A stretch of 10,104 bases of DNA from CANLWN01 sp039815505 (GTDB taxonomy: Bacteria > Bacteroidota > Bacteroidia > Flavobacteriales > Flavobacteriaceae). Each line of letters begins with the position of its first letter. The first letter of the stretch is position 1. Below, one piece after another: positions 8,030 to 10,104 of this stretch. Location: positions 1-10,104 of the forward strand of contig JBCBZE010000101.1 in assembly GCA_039815505.1 (NCBI GenBank), written 5' to 3'. The position numbers and the translations under genes were made by a program. The notes below the pieces were generated by a model. It had not been told where the DNA came from and did not search any database. It was given only the letters and a program-made list of their open reading frames with translations.

Positions 8030-9202
8030 ATGTTTTTAGCCTTTCCCGAATTTAACATCTTTAGCACTCCCCTATTGGTATTAGTGTCCCAAGGTGTGCT
8101 TTTTGGTGTGTTGTTATTGCTTAGATATCAGAAAAAAAAGATTGTTTCAGATATATTGCTTGCCTTGTTGGTTCTGATTACCTGTTATCACAGAACTGCC
8201 TACACCATAGGATTTATGAGCTGGTACGATACTTTCAGGACCACCAAAATAAATTATCTGCTTATACCACTTCTGCTTGCCATTGGACCCTTAATTTATT
8301 TCTATGTAAAGTCTGTTACCACCTCAGATTTTAGATTTAAAAAGAAAGAGTTGTTCCATTTCGTTCCAGCACTATTATTCGTTGTCTATCGGATTTCTAT
8401 TTTTAGCTATGACGTTTTTCAACCCGGTTTTGACGATGAGCAAAATGGGGTTTTAATGAAACAGTTGGTGATGGGGCCGGTAGGTATGGTCATTGGATGC
8501 TTTGTGGTTCTCCAGCAACTTATTTATCTTATTCTTGCCCTTAAATGGTATTACTCTTATCGTGGGAGGATAAAGGATTATTTTTCCAATACATATGATC
8601 TTGAGCTCAACTGGATACGTAACTTTTTACTCATCTATACATTTTTATTTGTCTATTTCAGTGTACAAGAAGTAGTAAATACCTGGTTTATTGATATGAG
8701 TTGGATTCAAAAATGGTGGTATCAACTATTTTCGGCCCTTGCAGTAATTTATGTGGGTATTAAAGGGTATTTTACGGATACGACAAAATTAAAGGGTTTG
8801 GATTTTCGCATCAATGAGCGATCTTCGTTTGGCACACACAATACACGGGATGCAAACCACAATGGTATAGAAGCTAAAAAAACACGGCTGTTAGATCATA
8901 TGGCGCATAAAAAACCTTATTTAAATCCAGACCTTAATCTAATTGAGCTGGCCAAAGGAATGAAGATGAGTAGAGCTGAGCTTTCGGAAGCTATAAATGA
9001 AGGTTTCCATAAAAATTTTAATGATTTTATTAATGAATATAGGGTCAATGCCGTAAAGCAGATGTTTCTGAACGGCAAACAAAAACAATTATCACTTCTT
9101 GGAATAGCGTATGAATGCGGATTCAATAGCAAAGCTACGTTTAATCGGGTCTTTAAAAGACTAACGCAAACTTCCCCTTCGGAATACATTAAAACACTAT
9201 AA
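8030..9202 (+). CDS. Membrane-anchored AraC-family transcriptional regulator (seven predicted helices plus HTH)
   Basis: This 390-residue protein has about seven hydrophobic segments (about 12-31, 39-62, 74-93, 107-126, 150-172, 196-215 and 225-246) separated by short charged loops, then a polar linker (about 250-285) and an AraC-type double helix-turn-helix at about 291-390. The second HTH is clear: IAYECGFNSKATFNRVFK followed by TSPSEYIK, the family's C-terminal signature. The first lies around LIELAKGMKMSRAELSEAI. Motifs such as GPLIYFYVKS and LFHFVPALLF recur in the 7TM sensor portion of flavobacterial regulators of this type. The helices presumably sense an envelope or extracellular cue and the cytoplasmic HTH binds DNA; the ligand is unknown. 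The ATG at 8030 is limited by an in-frame TAA at 8018-8020. The gene stands apart from the E1 gene and is followed by an array of possible operator boxes and two exported-protein genes, its likely targets. Confidence 0.9.
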   Translation: MFLAFPEFNIFSTPLLVLVSQGVLFGVLLLLRYQKKKIVSDILLALLVLITCYHRTAYTIGFMSWYDTFRTTKINYLLIPLLLAIGPLIYFYVKSVTTSDFRFKKKELFHFVPALLFVVYRISIFSYDVFQPGFDDEQNGVLMKQLVMGPVGMVIGCFVVLQQLIYLILALKWYYSYRGRIKDYFSNTYDLELNWIRNFLLIYTFLFVYFSVQEVVNTWFIDMSWIQKWWYQLFSALAVIYVGIKGYFTDTTKLKGLDFRINERSSFGTHNTRDANHNGIEAKKTRLLDHMAHKKPYLNPDLNLIELAKGMKMSRAELSEAINEGFHKNFNDFINEYRVNAVKQMFLNGKQKQLSLLGIAYECGFNSKATFNRVFKRLTQTSPSEYIKTL

Positions 9203-9222
9203 TCAAATTATTTGGTCATATC

Positions 9223-9270
9223 ATTTGAGACGACTCAAATCGTATTTGAGACTTCTTAAACTATTTTGAG
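9223..9270 (+). promoter_or_regulatory. Array of TTTGAG operator-like boxes upstream of the secreted-protein gene
   Basis: Three same-orientation boxes lie at 9223-9229 (ATTTGAG), 9244-9250 (ATTTGAG) and 9264-9270 (TTTTGAG), stepping 21 and 20 bp, two helical turns. The first forms a perfect dyad with CTCAAAT at 9234-9240 (4-nt centre); the second forms an imperfect one with CTTAAAC at 9255-9261, also with a 4-nt centre. A 21-bp step is the spacing of AraC half-sites at araI1/araI2, and the neighbouring upstream gene encodes an AraC-type regulator. Binding by that protein is an inference. The third box sits at about the -33 region of the next candidate promoter, as expected for an activator site. 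Confidence 0.6.
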
Positions 9271-9301
9271 TCGCGCAATCCTGCGTAAAAAATGAGATTT
9301 G
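9266..9301 (+). promoter_or_regulatory. Candidate promoter of the exported-protein genes
   Basis: GAGATTTG at 9294-9301 matches five of the six fixed positions of TAnnTTTG. The nearest upstream TTG (9266-9268) is 25 nt away, longer than the usual spacing of about 20 nt, which would suit a promoter that depends on an activator bound at the boxes just upstream. Transcription would start near 9307, about 20 nt before the ATG at 9328. Confidence 0.35.
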
Positions 9302-9327
9302 TCCTGTACAATTAAAACAAATACAAG

Positions 9328-9825
9328 ATGAAAACAATTTTATTATTTATGATGGGATTAGTGACACTAAGTGCATTAAATGCCCAAAATCGGATTAGTA
9401 TTTCCGACTTCAAAAACCTGGATGGGAGCAGCTGGTCCGGAAGCCTTATGTATGTGGACTACGGTAATGGAAAACAAGTTACCCTAAGAACCACGATGCA
9501 AATAGAACTGGAGATAGAGGATGAGACGGTTATAATTCACACTCAATATACGGATGAACCTAGTGCAAACGGAACAAGCAATTTACGTATCACGAATAAT
9601 GGTGGTAATCTCAATAAAGAGAAAGTAGTTAAAAAAGAAATTTTAAGCAATGGCGGACTAAACTTTATCACCCTGATGAAAGGCAAGGATAACAATAAAC
9701 CAGCCAAAATCTATACGCATTATACCATTGGGGAAACATTGTTTTCCATAACCAAAAAAGTGATTTACGATGAATCCCAAAAGGTTTTGATAAGGAGCCG
9801 ATTCACCTACACCAAATTACAATAA
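9328..9825 (+). CDS. Small secreted protein of unknown function
   Basis: I do not recognise this 165-residue protein. It has a clear signal peptide (K2, hydrophobic core about 4-16, likely cleavage after LNA at residue 19, leaving Gln at +1, a common flavobacterial pattern). The mature part of about 146 residues has no cysteine and no lipobox, so it should be a soluble periplasmic or exported protein. It alternates short polar and hydrophobic stretches (TLRTTMQIELEIEDETVIIH, KIYTHYTIGETLFSITKKVI) consistent with an all-beta fold, perhaps a small barrel or lipocalin-like shape, but no diagnostic motif is present. Translation begins at 9328 after an A-rich leader without a Shine-Dalgarno. The stop is 16 nt before the next ATG, so the two genes are probably one transcript. 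The boxes at 9223-9270 are the likely control region. Confidence 0.85.
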   Translation: MKTILLFMMGLVTLSALNAQNRISISDFKNLDGSSWSGSLMYVDYGNGKQVTLRTTMQIELEIEDETVIIHTQYTDEPSANGTSNLRITNNGGNLNKEKVVKKEILSNGGLNFITLMKGKDNNKPAKIYTHYTIGETLFSITKKVIYDESQKVLIRSRFTYTKLQ

Positions 9826-9841
9826 TCTTAAACTAGCACCC

Positions 9842-10104
9842 ATGAAAAAAATAGATGTCCAACTTTTAGTGATCTCAATAAAAAAAATCAAAACCACCTA
9901 TCTGCCAATGGTGTTTCTTTTAGCGCTATCGGGATGCAATGCACAGGATTACAAAATTACTTTCAAGGTAAACATGATGAGCGAACAAAGACCGAAAACA
10001 GTTGGTCTAAAAGGAAATATAGCGCCTTTGGATTGGAACAAGGAATACCCAATGACAGATATCGATGGAGACGGCATATATGAAACCACCATCACATTTA
10101 ATAC
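9842..10104 (+). CDS. Lipoprotein with possible starch-binding-like domain (3'-truncated by window edge)
   Basis: The ATG at 9842 opens a frame that runs to the right edge (87 complete codons). A basic N-terminus (K2, K3, K15, K16, K18) is followed by a hydrophobic stretch and the lipobox LALSGC with Cys at residue 32, so the protein should be a lipoprotein. An A-Q follows two residues later, so cleavage by signal peptidase I is an alternative. The mature start reads KITFKVNM, then VGLKGNIAPLDW and MTDIDGDGIYETTITF. This pattern of a beta strand, G-x-x-x-x-L-x-W and D-x-D-G-D-G-x-Y resembles CBM20/CBM48-like starch-binding folds found at the N-terminus of Bacteroidota exported hydrolases. The catalytic part, if any, lies beyond the window, so I give no enzyme name. 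It follows the small secreted protein gene by 16 nt, suggesting one operon. Confidence 0.75.
   Translation, partial: MKKIDVQLLVISIKKIKTTYLPMVFLLALSGCNAQDYKITFKVNMMSEQRPKTVGLKGNIAPLDWNKEYPMTDIDGDGIYETTITFN

Noticed and set aside
9223..9240. Perfect dyad ATTTGAG/CTCAAAT as a terminator of the AraC-type gene
   Set aside because: No T-run follows, the stem is AT-rich, and the box recurs downstream at regular spacing, which fits protein binding better.

Overview
The window looks like chromosomal DNA from a member of the Bacteroidota, most likely a marine-type Flavobacteriaceae. The evidence is AT-rich sequence, starts without a clear Shine-Dalgarno, secretion signals ending in A-Q, a good Bacteroidota-type promoter (TTG, 20 nt, TAnnTTTG) before the largest enzyme gene, a fused alpha/beta 2-oxo acid dehydrogenase E1, and a membrane-anchored AraC-type regulator. 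All seven supported genes lie on the + strand. I see no tRNA, rRNA, CRISPR array, insertion sequence or phage gene.

Region 1 (1-5277): the C-terminal 549 residues of the excision-repair ATPase UvrA (cut by the left edge), then a LOG-family Rossmann-fold phosphoribohydrolase, then, only 7 nt later, a 951-residue secreted protein. That protein joins an M1-aminopeptidase-like region to a probable outer-membrane beta-barrel. Its HExxH-x18-E zinc site is replaced at exact spacing by KTALY-x18-D, so it is probably not a peptidase.

Region 2 (5278-8029): an AT-rich intergenic stretch with a strong promoter candidate drives an 803-residue fused E1 alpha/beta enzyme. It is probably the branched-chain 2-oxo acid dehydrogenase E1 that supplies primers for iso-branched fatty acids. 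The two side-chain ligands of the thiamine diphosphate Mg2+ appear swapped (Asp/Glu to Asn187, Asn to Asp216). The 178-nt gap after it holds an 83-nt inverted repeat with nested short stems.

Region 3 (8030-10104): a seven-helix membrane protein with a C-terminal AraC DNA-binding domain, then an intergenic array of TTTGAG boxes spaced 21 and 20 bp, then a small secreted protein of unknown function and the start of a lipoprotein with a possible carbohydrate-binding (starch-binding-like) domain, cut by the right edge. The arrangement suggests a small envelope-sensing regulon in which the membrane AraC protein controls the two exported proteins. That link is an inference.

The window is mostly ordinary housekeeping and envelope genes. 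The points most worth a second look are the pseudo-peptidase/barrel fusion, the E1 metal-ligand swap, the operator array, and the inverted repeat after the E1 gene.
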